Origin: JAFAGX01 sp035624085 | GTDB lineage: Bacteria; Acidobacteriota; Terriglobia; Terriglobales; Acidobacteriaceae | DNA: 22,699 nucleotides | Reading direction: 5' to 3' | Assembly: GCA_035624085.1 (NCBI GenBank) | Contig: DASPSE010000373.1 | Span: forward strand, 1 to 22,699 | Shown here: positions 1-6,190 of the stretch, piece by piece | How the letters are laid out: each line of letters begins with the position of its first letter | Position numbering within the stretch: the stretch's first letter is position 1 | The notes under the pieces: model-generated | The model's database searches: none | Told to the model about the DNA's origin: nothing | What the model saw: the letters and a program-made list of their open reading frames with translations, nothing else | Position numbers and translations under genes: made by a program

Positions 1-386
1 GACTGCTTCGTCTGGAGATTCAAGGCCCACAATTCAATGGCATCTTTGTAGTAGGACGAGTACACGACCCAGCGGCCGTCCTGCGAACAATCGGGCTGGT
101 AGTCATATCCGGGGCCAGCCGTGAGCTGCTCGGCGGTTGTCGAATCCAGATTTTGTTTCCATAGCCATCCTGCCATGGAATACACAAGCGAGCGCGAATC
201 CGGCAACCACGCTGCAGAGCTCGGTCCGGTTGTGAGCTGCGACAGGTACATCTCGCGGTAGTAGTAAGCATGGGGAAGATCGATCTGCTTAAGAACAGGC
301 TCGCGCTGTGCCGCGAGGGGAAATGAGGCAGCCAGCAGCAAAGTCAGCGCTATTCGGTATTGACCGAACAAAATGCCGCCTTTCAC
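1..386 (-). CDS. Secreted PD40/TolB-like beta-propeller protein, 5' end only
   Basis: The reading frame runs off the left edge, so only about 128 N-terminal residues are visible. It opens with a GTG codon (384-386) and a Sec-type signal peptide: a short polar start (MKGGILFGQYR), a hydrophobic core (IALTLLLAA) and an Ala-Ala-Gln cleavage-like site. After that come two blade-like repeats of the PD40/WD40-like type, with the signatures WLPDSRSLVYSMAG and YQPDCSQDGRWVVYSS. Such propellers occur in TolB and in acidobacterial fusions to amidohydrolase or peptidase domains. Which fusion this is cannot be told, because the C-terminal part lies outside the window. It is divergent from the transporter at 430. 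A TATAAT box lies 12 nt before the GTG, so the leader must be very short. The propeller call is fairly sure; the enzymatic function is unknown. Confidence 0.75.
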   Translation of the reverse strand, partial: MKGGILFGQYRIALTLLLAASFPLAAQREPVLKQIDLPHAYYYREMYLSQLTTGPSSAAWLPDSRSLVYSMAGWLWKQNLDSTTAEQLTAGPGYDYQPDCSQDGRWVVYSSYYKDAIELWALNLQTKQ

Positions 387-398
387 CGTGAATGGCGG

Positions 399-404
399 AT
401 TATA
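399..404 (-). promoter_or_regulatory. Candidate -10 box (TATAAT) of the beta-propeller gene
   Basis: On the minus strand a perfect TATAAT ends 12 nt before the GTG start at 386. No convincing -35 box lies 16-18 nt upstream. If used, the transcript would have a leader of only about 5 nt. Confidence 0.3.
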
Positions 405-429
405 CCGGAGGCGGGACACAGTTCTGATA

Positions 430-1824
430 ATGTATCAGCGCATGCGGCGCACGATCGCAGCAACGGTGCTGATTATGATCGCCATTGCTGCGCTCACTGC
501 TGCCAGCAATTTTCTTGGCATTGCCCATCTCCCCGCGACGATCCTTGCTGGTACACGCTGGCTGGCGCTTGCTGGATGTGTTCTGTATGGTTGCTTCGCG
601 CCGTCGCTGACGGCTTGGATCATCGTGGCCATGCTGCTCGGAGCAGAAATTGGCCATGATTTCCCCACATTCGCTCTCGACCTGCGCCTGCTGGCGCAGA
701 TTTTCCTGCGGCTGATCAAAGTCATCATTGCGCCGTTGCTGTTCGCTACGCTGGTCAGCGGGATTGCCGGGCATTCCGATCTGAAAAAGGTCGGACGCAT
801 GGGCATCAAGGCAATCATTTACTTCGAAGTGGTGACCACGATCGCGCTGTTTATCGGACTAGCTGCGATCAACATCAGCAAAGCCGGCGTTGGCGCGCAG
901 ATTACCGGCCCTGCGGAGTCAGTAAAGATGGAGAAGTTATCCGCCAGCGAGACCGTGCTGCACGCCTTCCCGGAGAACATCGCCAAATCTATTGCGGAAA
1001 ATCAGATATTGCAGGTGGTGGTCTTCAGTTTGCTGTTCGGCGTCGCGCTGGCGATGGTGAAGAACGAGGACAAGCGGCGTCCCATGCTGGCCTTTGCAGA
1101 AAGCCTCACCGAGGTGATGTTCAAATTCACCAACATCGTCATGCTCTTCGCGCCTTTGGGAGTGTTGGGAGCAGTCGCTTCGACTGTGGCCTCAACTGGC
1201 ATGGGAGTTCTCGGCAATTTGGCGAAACTGCTCGTGAGTTTGTACGTTGCATTGGCTGTTTTTTTATTTGGGGTGTTGCTGCCGGTGGCGCTGTTAGCCA
1301 AAGTTCCGGTCACTCGCTTCATTCGCGCCATCGCAGAATCCACCTCGATTGCCTTTGGGACTGCAAGTTCCGAGGCTGCCCTGCCAAGCGCCATGGAAGG
1401 CATGGAAGCCTTTGGCGTACCTCGTCCGATTGTGGCCTTCGTCATGCCAACCGGGTACAGCTTCAACCTCGCCGGTTCTGCCCTCTATCTTTCACTGGCC
1501 GCCATCTTTGTGGCGCAGGCCTCCGGCTTGCACCTGGGTTTCGGACGTGAACTCTACATAACGCTCGTACTCATGCTGACCAGCAAAGGTGTAGCCGGGG
1601 TTTCCCGGGCAGCCATCGTGATCCTCCTGGCAACGGCCACGACTGTCGGCTTGCCAACGGAGTCGATTTTTATCCTGCTGGGTATCGACCAGTTCATGGA
1701 CATGGGACGCACGGCGGTGAACGTGATCGGCAACTGTCTGGCGACTGTGGTCATCGCCAGATGGGAGGGCGATTTTGGGGATGATCAGCGGGCAGCTGCC
1801 GCTCTGGAAGCAGCTTCAGAGTAA
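430..1824 (+). CDS. DAACS-family symporter (glutamate/aspartate or C4-dicarboxylate type)
   Basis: This 464-residue membrane protein belongs to the dicarboxylate/amino acid:cation symporter family (DctA, GltP, GltPh). Hallmarks are a Ser-rich re-entrant hairpin (GTASSEAALP, about residues 310-319), the TM7 motif PTGYSFNLAGS (340-350), hairpin 2 (TSKGVAG, 384-390) and TM8 GIDQFMDMGRTAVNVIGN (418-435). The TM8 Asp424 and Arg427 match GltPh Asp394 and Arg397, which bind the amino group and side chain of aspartate, so an acidic amino acid is at least as likely a substrate as a dicarboxylate. Oddly, the TM7 NMDGT motif reads NLAGS (Ala348 replaces the sodium-site Asp) and the TM8 Asp405 equivalent is Asn435. 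An ATG at 373 is in frame but lies inside the divergent gene, so ATG 430 was chosen; GGAGG at 408 is rather far away (about 18 nt), and ATG 442 is possible. It stands alone. Confidence 0.85.
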   Translation: MYQRMRRTIAATVLIMIAIAALTAASNFLGIAHLPATILAGTRWLALAGCVLYGCFAPSLTAWIIVAMLLGAEIGHDFPTFALDLRLLAQIFLRLIKVIIAPLLFATLVSGIAGHSDLKKVGRMGIKAIIYFEVVTTIALFIGLAAINISKAGVGAQITGPAESVKMEKLSASETVLHAFPENIAKSIAENQILQVVVFSLLFGVALAMVKNEDKRRPMLAFAESLTEVMFKFTNIVMLFAPLGVLGAVASTVASTGMGVLGNLAKLLVSLYVALAVFLFGVLLPVALLAKVPVTRFIRAIAESTSIAFGTASSEAALPSAMEGMEAFGVPRPIVAFVMPTGYSFNLAGSALYLSLAAIFVAQASGLHLGFGRELYITLVLMLTSKGVAGVSRAAIVILLATATTVGLPTESIFILLGIDQFMDMGRTAVNVIGNCLATVVIARWEGDFGDDQRAAAALEAASE

Positions 1825-2178
1825 TTGTTATTCACGACAAAAGGCTGTGTGTCCTGTTACCGATGTACTGTCTGATGGAGCCTCATGCTTCCGCGCGTAA
1901 CGCTGTGCGACGCGGAAATTGGTTACGCTTGAGCGAATGGGGCACAGGTGGCGTGCATCAGAAAATCTCTGCCGGGATGCATACATCAAAAAAACCCGAA
2001 AACACGCGGCTCCGGCGCATTGTGCAACAGCCGCGTCCGCTCTCTGCTGCAAATTCCCGCCGTGCAAAACTTCTTCATACGAAAGTAATGGAGTGAATTA
2101 CGAAAGCCGCATGTACGTGGGACATCTGTTCGTTACCAGGCGCGGATGAGATGTTGAGAACGCAGAGAGCGCGGCACG
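1825..2178. other. Gene-free stretch, nothing recognised
   Basis: About 350 bases between the transporter and the small helical protein. Open frames here are short and lack family resemblance. No tRNA-like fold, strong hairpin with a T-run, or clear promoter hexamers were seen. Confidence 0.5.
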
Positions 2179-2571
2179 ATGCAAACCGACGATATTCTCG
2201 ATGACCTGCACATACGGATTCTGCGTGTGACGGAGGACCTGCGCGCGATTCAGCAGCAGCTGAATTGTGCCGCGATGCAGGCTCCTGGTGATCCCGAGTT
2301 GATGGAAGCGCTTTGCCAGCTGCCCGAGATGGAATCGCTTCAGTTCTTGAAGGCAGCTCTCGATCAAATGCGCCACTTTCTGTGGTTCTACACCCAGGTG
2401 ATCACGAACGAATCCGCCGACGCTGAGCAGTTGCGGGAAAGCATCCGGCAAAAGCCGAGCGCGGATGCCGTGTTCAGCCCAAGGGTGGCAGCCGCAGAGA
2501 AATTTCGCCACGCCGCCGATACCGCTCTTCTGCAACTTCTGGCCGACAGCAAAGCTCGCAAGCCAAACTAA
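2179..2571 (+). CDS. Hypothetical helical protein, 130 aa
   Basis: I do not recognise this protein. It starts with ATG (MQTDDILDDLHIRILRV) behind a purine-rich AGAGAG about 10 nt upstream. It appears soluble and almost entirely alpha-helical: there are no membrane segments and no signal peptide, one Trp-containing segment (MRHFLWFYTQVI, about residues 75-86), and a charged tail ending KARKPN. Amphipathic spacing of Leu/Ile in the first 35 residues would allow a helical bundle or coiled coil. A 145-aa frame on the opposite strand (2098-2535) overlaps it, but has less plausible composition and no ribosome site. It stands alone, followed by an inverted repeat and the convergent PilZ gene. Confidence 0.55.
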   Translation: MQTDDILDDLHIRILRVTEDLRAIQQQLNCAAMQAPGDPELMEALCQLPEMESLQFLKAALDQMRHFLWFYTQVITNESADAEQLRESIRQKPSADAVFSPRVAAAEKFRHAADTALLQLLADSKARKPN

Positions 2572-2618
2572 TTCCCTTACCGAGAAGTTCCCGGCCCAAG
2601 CGCACTGCCATTAACTTC

Positions 2619-2713
2619 TTAACCGCAAGGTCCGCTAAGCAAATCCGCAAAGTGCGTGAAGGATTTCTCGCTTAGCGATCTTTGCGGCGTCACTTTGCGT
2701 TCTTTGCGGTTAA
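2619..2713. repeat. Inverted repeat between convergent genes (TTAACCGCAA family)
   Basis: A perfect 10-bp inverted repeat, TTAACCGCAA at 2619-2628 and TTGCGGTTAA at 2704-2713, encloses further related words (CCGCAAAG, CGCTAAGC, GCTTAGCG, CTTTGCG). The whole 95-bp block reads as an imperfect palindrome built from ACCGCAAAG-like units. It lies between the ends of two convergent genes, where it could act as a bidirectional terminator. The layout resembles a dispersed intergenic repeat more than a classical terminator, since no T-run follows. Confidence 0.65.
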
Positions 2714-2724
2714 CTGCTGGGCTC

Positions 2725-3447
2725 CTAGTTCTCCAGATATCCCTCGACCCACTCTTTGACCCGCAACCGGCGATCGTCTGTATTTTCGAAGCGAATTCCG
2801 AAGGCTTTGCCCACGGGATTTCGCCAACTAACGTTGGCTTTAACCCAGACGCGCGGCAGAGTCAGCAGCGCAAAGGAAATTTCGACCGCCTGGCCCACGG
2901 CAACGTCTTCAGCGCTACGCATGGACATGCCTCCGGAACTGACCTCCATGCTGGTGGCGTTGAAGCGGCGATTCTCGTTCATGACCTGCACACTAATCTC
3001 AGTGATCACTGGAATGCGCACGTAGCGACGCAATTCATGCAGCACGAGCATCTGCGTGGCGCGCACTAGCTTCATGGCTGCAGACCGTTCCAGTGGCTCG
3101 CGGAAAACAGCATTGACGCCGTACCTTGAGAACCGCAGGGCATCGTGGGCGCTGCCACCCAGCCCGTAGATGACCATGCGGCTGTTCGACGGCGAAGTGC
3201 GGACCGATTCCATAACGTCTCCGGCCGGGGCCGACAGCTTTACCACGCAGGCTTCAAATTTCTCGTGCTTCAGACGATCCGCGGCATCGGTACCCAAAAT
3301 AGTCGTCTCGATACCGAACTGCCGAAAACAATCTGAAATGACGGTTCTGACGGGATCTTTCAGCTCAATCAATGCCGCCCGGGCGGAAGCCTTTCGGCTG
3401 GAGGGAAGGGGCACAACAGCGGTTCCGAGACCTCTGTCCATAAGCAT
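2725..3447 (-). CDS. Degenerate receiver domain fused to a PilZ domain
   Basis: The protein has 240 residues from ATG 3447, which is preceded by AAGG. Residues about 24-135 show the alternating beta/alpha pattern of a response-regulator receiver (ALIELKDPVRTVISDCFRQF ... YGVNAVFREPLE), but the phosphoacceptor Asp is absent (KLSAP there) and the usual Lys-Pro is Arg-Glu-Pro, so it is probably a pseudo-receiver. Residues about 138-240 form a PilZ domain with the RxxxR motif RRYVR (140-144) and an ExSxxG motif (Glu168, Ser170, Gly173) in place of the usual (D/N)xSxxG. PilZ domains bind cyclic di-GMP; binding here is likely but not certain because of the Asp-to-Glu change. A TTG at 3492 would add 15 residues but has no ribosome site. 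No output domain is present, so it may act by protein contact. Confidence 0.8.
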   Translation of the reverse strand: MLMDRGLGTAVVPLPSSRKASARAALIELKDPVRTVISDCFRQFGIETTILGTDAADRLKHEKFEACVVKLSAPAGDVMESVRTSPSNSRMVIYGLGGSAHDALRFSRYGVNAVFREPLERSAAMKLVRATQMLVLHELRRYVRIPVITEISVQVMNENRRFNATSMEVSSGGMSMRSAEDVAVGQAVEISFALLTLPRVWVKANVSWRNPVGKAFGIRFENTDDRRLRVKEWVEGYLEN

Positions 3448-3606
3448 GGTTGCCTTAGGAGCTATTCTGGCGCGCGCGTGGAGCCTTGGCAAAAGCGAAG
3501 AAGGACAATCCCCGAGTACAAAGGTGTCATTACCGGGAAGGAAAAGCGGGCATGACCGGATGACTAGCGATTAGGCGGGAAGAAACTCCTGAGAAACCTA
3601 TTCATA

Positions 3607-3693
3607 TTGTCATCGTGAGTGGCCATCAGGCCGCGAAGGATCTATGCGTTTCTATCCAAATCCATAGATTCTTAGCCTCGCTCAGAATGACAA
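3607..3693. repeat. Palindromic intergenic repeat (TTGTCATTC...AATGACAA family), copy 1
   Basis: Outer arms TTGTCATCGTGAG (3607-3619) and CTCAGAATGACAA (3681-3693) pair at 11 of 13 positions. Inner arms around GGATCTATG (3638-3646) and CATAGATTCTT (3663-3673) pair nearly perfectly. The RNA would fold into one long, bulged hairpin. A second element with the same outer and inner words lies at 13108-13203. It fills most of the gap between the PilZ gene and fabF. Confidence 0.75.
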
Positions 3694-3747
3694 TGCGAGG
3701 TTGTGTTGCGAACCTCCTGGATAGCACACAAAATTGACGCCGGAAGC

Positions 3748-4989
3748 TTATTCCACCCAGCGGCGAAACAGCAGCGCCCCGTTCGTGCCACCGAATCCGA
3801 ACGAATTGGACATGGCATACTCGACGGCTGCCTTGCGGGCGTGATTCGGGACGTAGTCGAGATCACACTCGGGATCGGGATTCTCCAAGTTTATGGTGGG
3901 CGGCAAGATCTGGTCGCGCAAGGCAAGAATCGTGATCCCCGCCTCGAGACCGCCCGCGCCGCCGAGCAGATGACCAGTCATGGACTTGGTCGAACTGACC
4001 GCTACTTTGTACGCGTGGTCGCCAAAGGCCCGCTTGACAGCGACGGTTTCCAGCTTGTCCCCGATATCTGTGGAAGTGCCGTGCGCGTTGATGTAGCCGA
4101 CCTGCTGCGGCTGAATGCCCGCATCCTTCAAGGTGTTCAGCATCACACGATAGGCGCCGTCGCCATTCTCGGCCGGGGCGGTGATGTGATAAGCGTCCCC
4201 GCTCATCCCATACCCCACAATTTCGGCCAGGATTTTTGCTCCGCGGCGGCGCGCAATTGCCAGTTCTTCGAGAATCAGAATCCCTGCGCCTTCGCCAATC
4301 ACGAATCCATCGCGAGCCGAATCCCACGGCCGGCTGGACTTCTCCGGCGCATTATTGCGAGTGGAAAGCGCCCGCATGGCGCCGAATCCGCCCACCGACA
4401 TGGGAGTCACCGCTGCTTCGGTGCCACCGGCAATCATGACGTCGGCATCGCCACGCACGATGATTTTGTAGGCATCCCCTATGGAATGCGCGCTGGACGT
4501 ACAGGCAGTGCAGGCCGCCTCGTTCGGGCCTTTCGCCCCAAAGCGTATGCTGACGTGGCCGGCCGCCAAATTGACGATAGCGGCGGGAATGAAAAAGGGT
4601 GAGATCCTGCGCGGTCCTCCATTCAGCAGATTCTTATGCTCGCGCTCAATGACGTCAAATCCACCGATTCCTGAGCCAATATGCACACCGCTGCGGGTTG
4701 CATTCTCAGGCGTTACCTGCAAGCCGGACGATTTCACAGCTTCATCCGCGGCCGCAATGGCCAGATGGATGAAGCGGCCCATCTTCTTGATTTCTTTTTT
4801 GTCGATGAATTGCAGCGGGTCAAAATTCTTGACTTCCGCTGCAATCTGGCAGGCAAACTGGGAGGCATCGAATTGTGTGATGCGGCAAATGCCCGATCTG
4901 CCCGCCAACAGATTCTGCCAGACTTCTTCGGTGGTATTACCCACCCCGCAGATCAAGCCGATCCCGGTGACAACAACGCGACGGGCCAA
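3748..4989 (-). CDS. fabF: Beta-ketoacyl-ACP synthase II (KASII)
   Basis: FabF condenses malonyl-ACP with acyl-ACP in fatty-acid elongation. The 413-residue length is typical. The Cys-His-His triad is intact: Cys163 (TACTSSAHSIGDA), His303 (NAHGTSTDIGD) and His340 (SSTKSMTGHLLGGAGG), followed by the glycine-rich SNSFGFGGTN near the C-terminus (395-403). The start is TTG at 4989, directly abutting the TAG stop of the upstream acyl carrier protein (TAG then TTG, no spacer), with GGCGGGAAG just before it; this suggests translational coupling. It is the last gene of the acpP1-acpP2-fabF unit. One mild oddity is Asp308 where most FabF proteins have Pro in NAHGTSTP.GD. Confidence 0.96.
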   Translation of the reverse strand: MARRVVVTGIGLICGVGNTTEEVWQNLLAGRSGICRITQFDASQFACQIAAEVKNFDPLQFIDKKEIKKMGRFIHLAIAAADEAVKSSGLQVTPENATRSGVHIGSGIGGFDVIEREHKNLLNGGPRRISPFFIPAAIVNLAAGHVSIRFGAKGPNEAACTACTSSAHSIGDAYKIIVRGDADVMIAGGTEAAVTPMSVGGFGAMRALSTRNNAPEKSSRPWDSARDGFVIGEGAGILILEELAIARRRGAKILAEIVGYGMSGDAYHITAPAENGDGAYRVMLNTLKDAGIQPQQVGYINAHGTSTDIGDKLETVAVKRAFGDHAYKVAVSSTKSMTGHLLGGAGGLEAGITILALRDQILPPTINLENPDPECDLDYVPNHARKAAVEYAMSNSFGFGGTNGALLFRRWVE

Positions 4990-5235
4990 CTACTTCCCGC
5001 CTTTCGCGTGCTTGGAGATGTAATCCACCGCATCCTGGACGGTGCGGATTTTCTCAGCGTCCTCATCGGGAATTTCGATTTCGAAGGCCTCCTCAAAGGC
5101 CATCACCAGTTCCACCGTGTCCAAGGAATCCGCGCCCAAATCGTCCACAAACGAGGCATTCTGAGTGACTTCGCCCTCGTCCACTCCCAGTTGTTCCACG
5201 ATGATCTGTTTTACTTTCTCATCCACGGCTGCCAT
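4990..5235 (-). CDS. acpP: Acyl carrier protein (second of a tandem pair)
   Basis: This 81-residue acidic protein carries acyl chains on a 4'-phosphopantetheine arm attached to Ser37 in the DDLGADSLDTVE motif (31-42). Length and composition are those of type II fatty-acid ACPs. A strong AAGGAG lies 6 nt before ATG 5235. It is separated by 14 nt from the first ACP upstream and abuts fabF, so the three are probably one transcript. The paralogue next door is similar through the Ser motif but differs in the helix III region (EIEIPDEDAEKIRTV here, DLDISDEDTEKMLRV there). Either could be the main fatty-acid ACP. Confidence 0.95.
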   Translation of the reverse strand: MAAVDEKVKQIIVEQLGVDEGEVTQNASFVDDLGADSLDTVELVMAFEEAFEIEIPDEDAEKIRTVQDAVDYISKHAKGGK

Positions 5236-5249
5236 GAGTTCTCCTTGTG

Positions 5250-5501
5250 CTATTTTGCGTGTTTCTCAACATAGTCGATGGCGTCCTGTACCCTGAGCAT
5301 CTTCTCCGTGTCTTCGTCAGAGATGTCCAAATCGAAGGCTTCCTCCAGCGCCATCACCAGCTCCACCTGATCCAGGGAATCTGCTCCCAGGTCATCGATA
5401 AAGGAAGCGTTAGGGGTAATCTCCGCCTCATCGATTCCCAGTTGCTCGCTGATAATCTGCCTGACCTTTTCCACCAACTCCTTCTTCGTGGCAACAGCCA
5501 T
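5250..5501 (-). CDS. acpP: Acyl carrier protein (first of a tandem pair)
   Basis: An 83-residue ACP with the phosphopantetheine Ser42 in DDLGADSLDQVE (36-47). ATG 5501 is chosen because GGGAGG lies 9 nt upstream and the N-terminus (MAVATKKELVEKVRQ) aligns with the neighbouring ACP; the frame stays open further upstream but that part is unlike any ACP. It is the first gene of the acpP1-acpP2-fabF unit and divergent from dtd. Two candidate promoters lie upstream. Duplicate ACPs in tandem are uncommon; the copies could be specialised or redundant. Confidence 0.94.
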   Translation of the reverse strand: MAVATKKELVEKVRQIISEQLGIDEAEITPNASFIDDLGADSLDQVELVMALEEAFDLDISDEDTEKMLRVQDAIDYVEKHAK

Positions 5502-5539
5502 ACGCGTCTGCCTCCCGATGAGCTGAAAAGGAAAGGAGT

Positions 5540-5569
5540 AGTCTAACGGCCCGCACGAATCGGTGTAAA
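5540..5569 (-). promoter_or_regulatory. Candidate proximal promoter of the acpP-fabF unit
   Basis: On the minus strand TTTACA (5564-5569) is followed 18 nt later by TAGACT (5540-5545). A start near 5533 would leave a leader of about 30 nt carrying the GGGAGG ribosome site of the first ACP. The hexamers are moderate matches only. Confidence 0.35.
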
Positions 5570-5616
5570 GGAGAGTCCCGTCGCGACAGAAGGCGAAACG
5601 CGCAGGCTCACCAAGC

Positions 5617-5646
5617 ATCCTAACTGCTGGCACTTGCCAGGGTCAA
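5617..5646 (-). promoter_or_regulatory. Candidate distal acpP promoter with a palindrome in the spacer
   Basis: On the minus strand TTGACC (5641-5646) and TAGGAT (5617-5622) are 18 nt apart. The perfect inverted repeat CTGGCA-CT-TGCCAG (5627-5640) fills most of the spacer, a typical place for a repressor operator. The regulator is unknown. The site also lies within the divergent dtd upstream region. Confidence 0.35.
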
Positions 5647-5734
5647 ACATAGGGTGATGTGAGCGCTTGCCTGTTCAAACCGACAGTGGTGTATATCATG
5701 AAAGACTTCGTGGCCGGAAACGCTGGGAGTAGAC

Positions 5735-6184
5735 ATGCGGGCTGTGGTCCAACGTGTGAGGCAGGCGCAAGTGACGGTTGGGACTAAAGTGACCGGCAAG
5801 ATTGATTGCGGACTGCTCGTGCTGCTGGGCGTATCCCGAGAGGACACTGAAAAAGACGCTGATTACCTAGCCGACAAAATCGCTGGACTGCGTATTTTCG
5901 AAGACGAAAACGGAAGGATGAACTTGGACGTGTCCGCAACCGGCGGCGCTGTGCTGGTAGTTTCCCAGTTTACGCTCTACGGGGATGTTCGCCGGGGCAA
6001 GCGCCCATCGTTCGATGCAGCGGCGCCTCCGGAACGCGCTCGTGAGCTGTACGAATACTTCGTTGAACGCATCCGAGCCGCGGGCCTCACCTGCCAAACT
6101 GGCCATTTCCAGGAAATCATGCAGGTGGAACTGGTCAACGATGGTCCAGTGACGATTCTGCTGGACTCGGCGAAGGAATTCTAA
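5735..6184 (+). CDS. dtd: D-aminoacyl-tRNA deacylase
   Basis: Dtd removes D-amino acids mischarged onto tRNA. The 149-residue length is standard. The family signature SQFTLYGD (77-84), which lines the active site, and the Gly-cisPro motif NDGPVTILLD (135-144) are both present. The N-terminus MRAVVQRVRQAQVTV is characteristic. ATG 5735 has GGGAG 6 nt upstream. It is divergent from the ACP genes and converges on acnA with only 6 nt between the stops. Confidence 0.96.
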   Translation: MRAVVQRVRQAQVTVGTKVTGKIDCGLLVLLGVSREDTEKDADYLADKIAGLRIFEDENGRMNLDVSATGGAVLVVSQFTLYGDVRRGKRPSFDAAAPPERARELYEYFVERIRAAGLTCQTGHFQEIMQVELVNDGPVTILLDSAKEF

Positions 6185-6190
6185 TCGGTC

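Noticed and set aside
373..430. Upstream ATG start for the transporter
   Set aside because: It would overlap the divergent beta-propeller gene start, and the added residues (MPPFTVNGGLYRRRD) do not resemble family N-termini.
2098..2535. 145-aa minus-strand frame opposite the helical protein
   Set aside because: It lacks a ribosome site and family resemblance and fully overlaps a better plus-strand frame.
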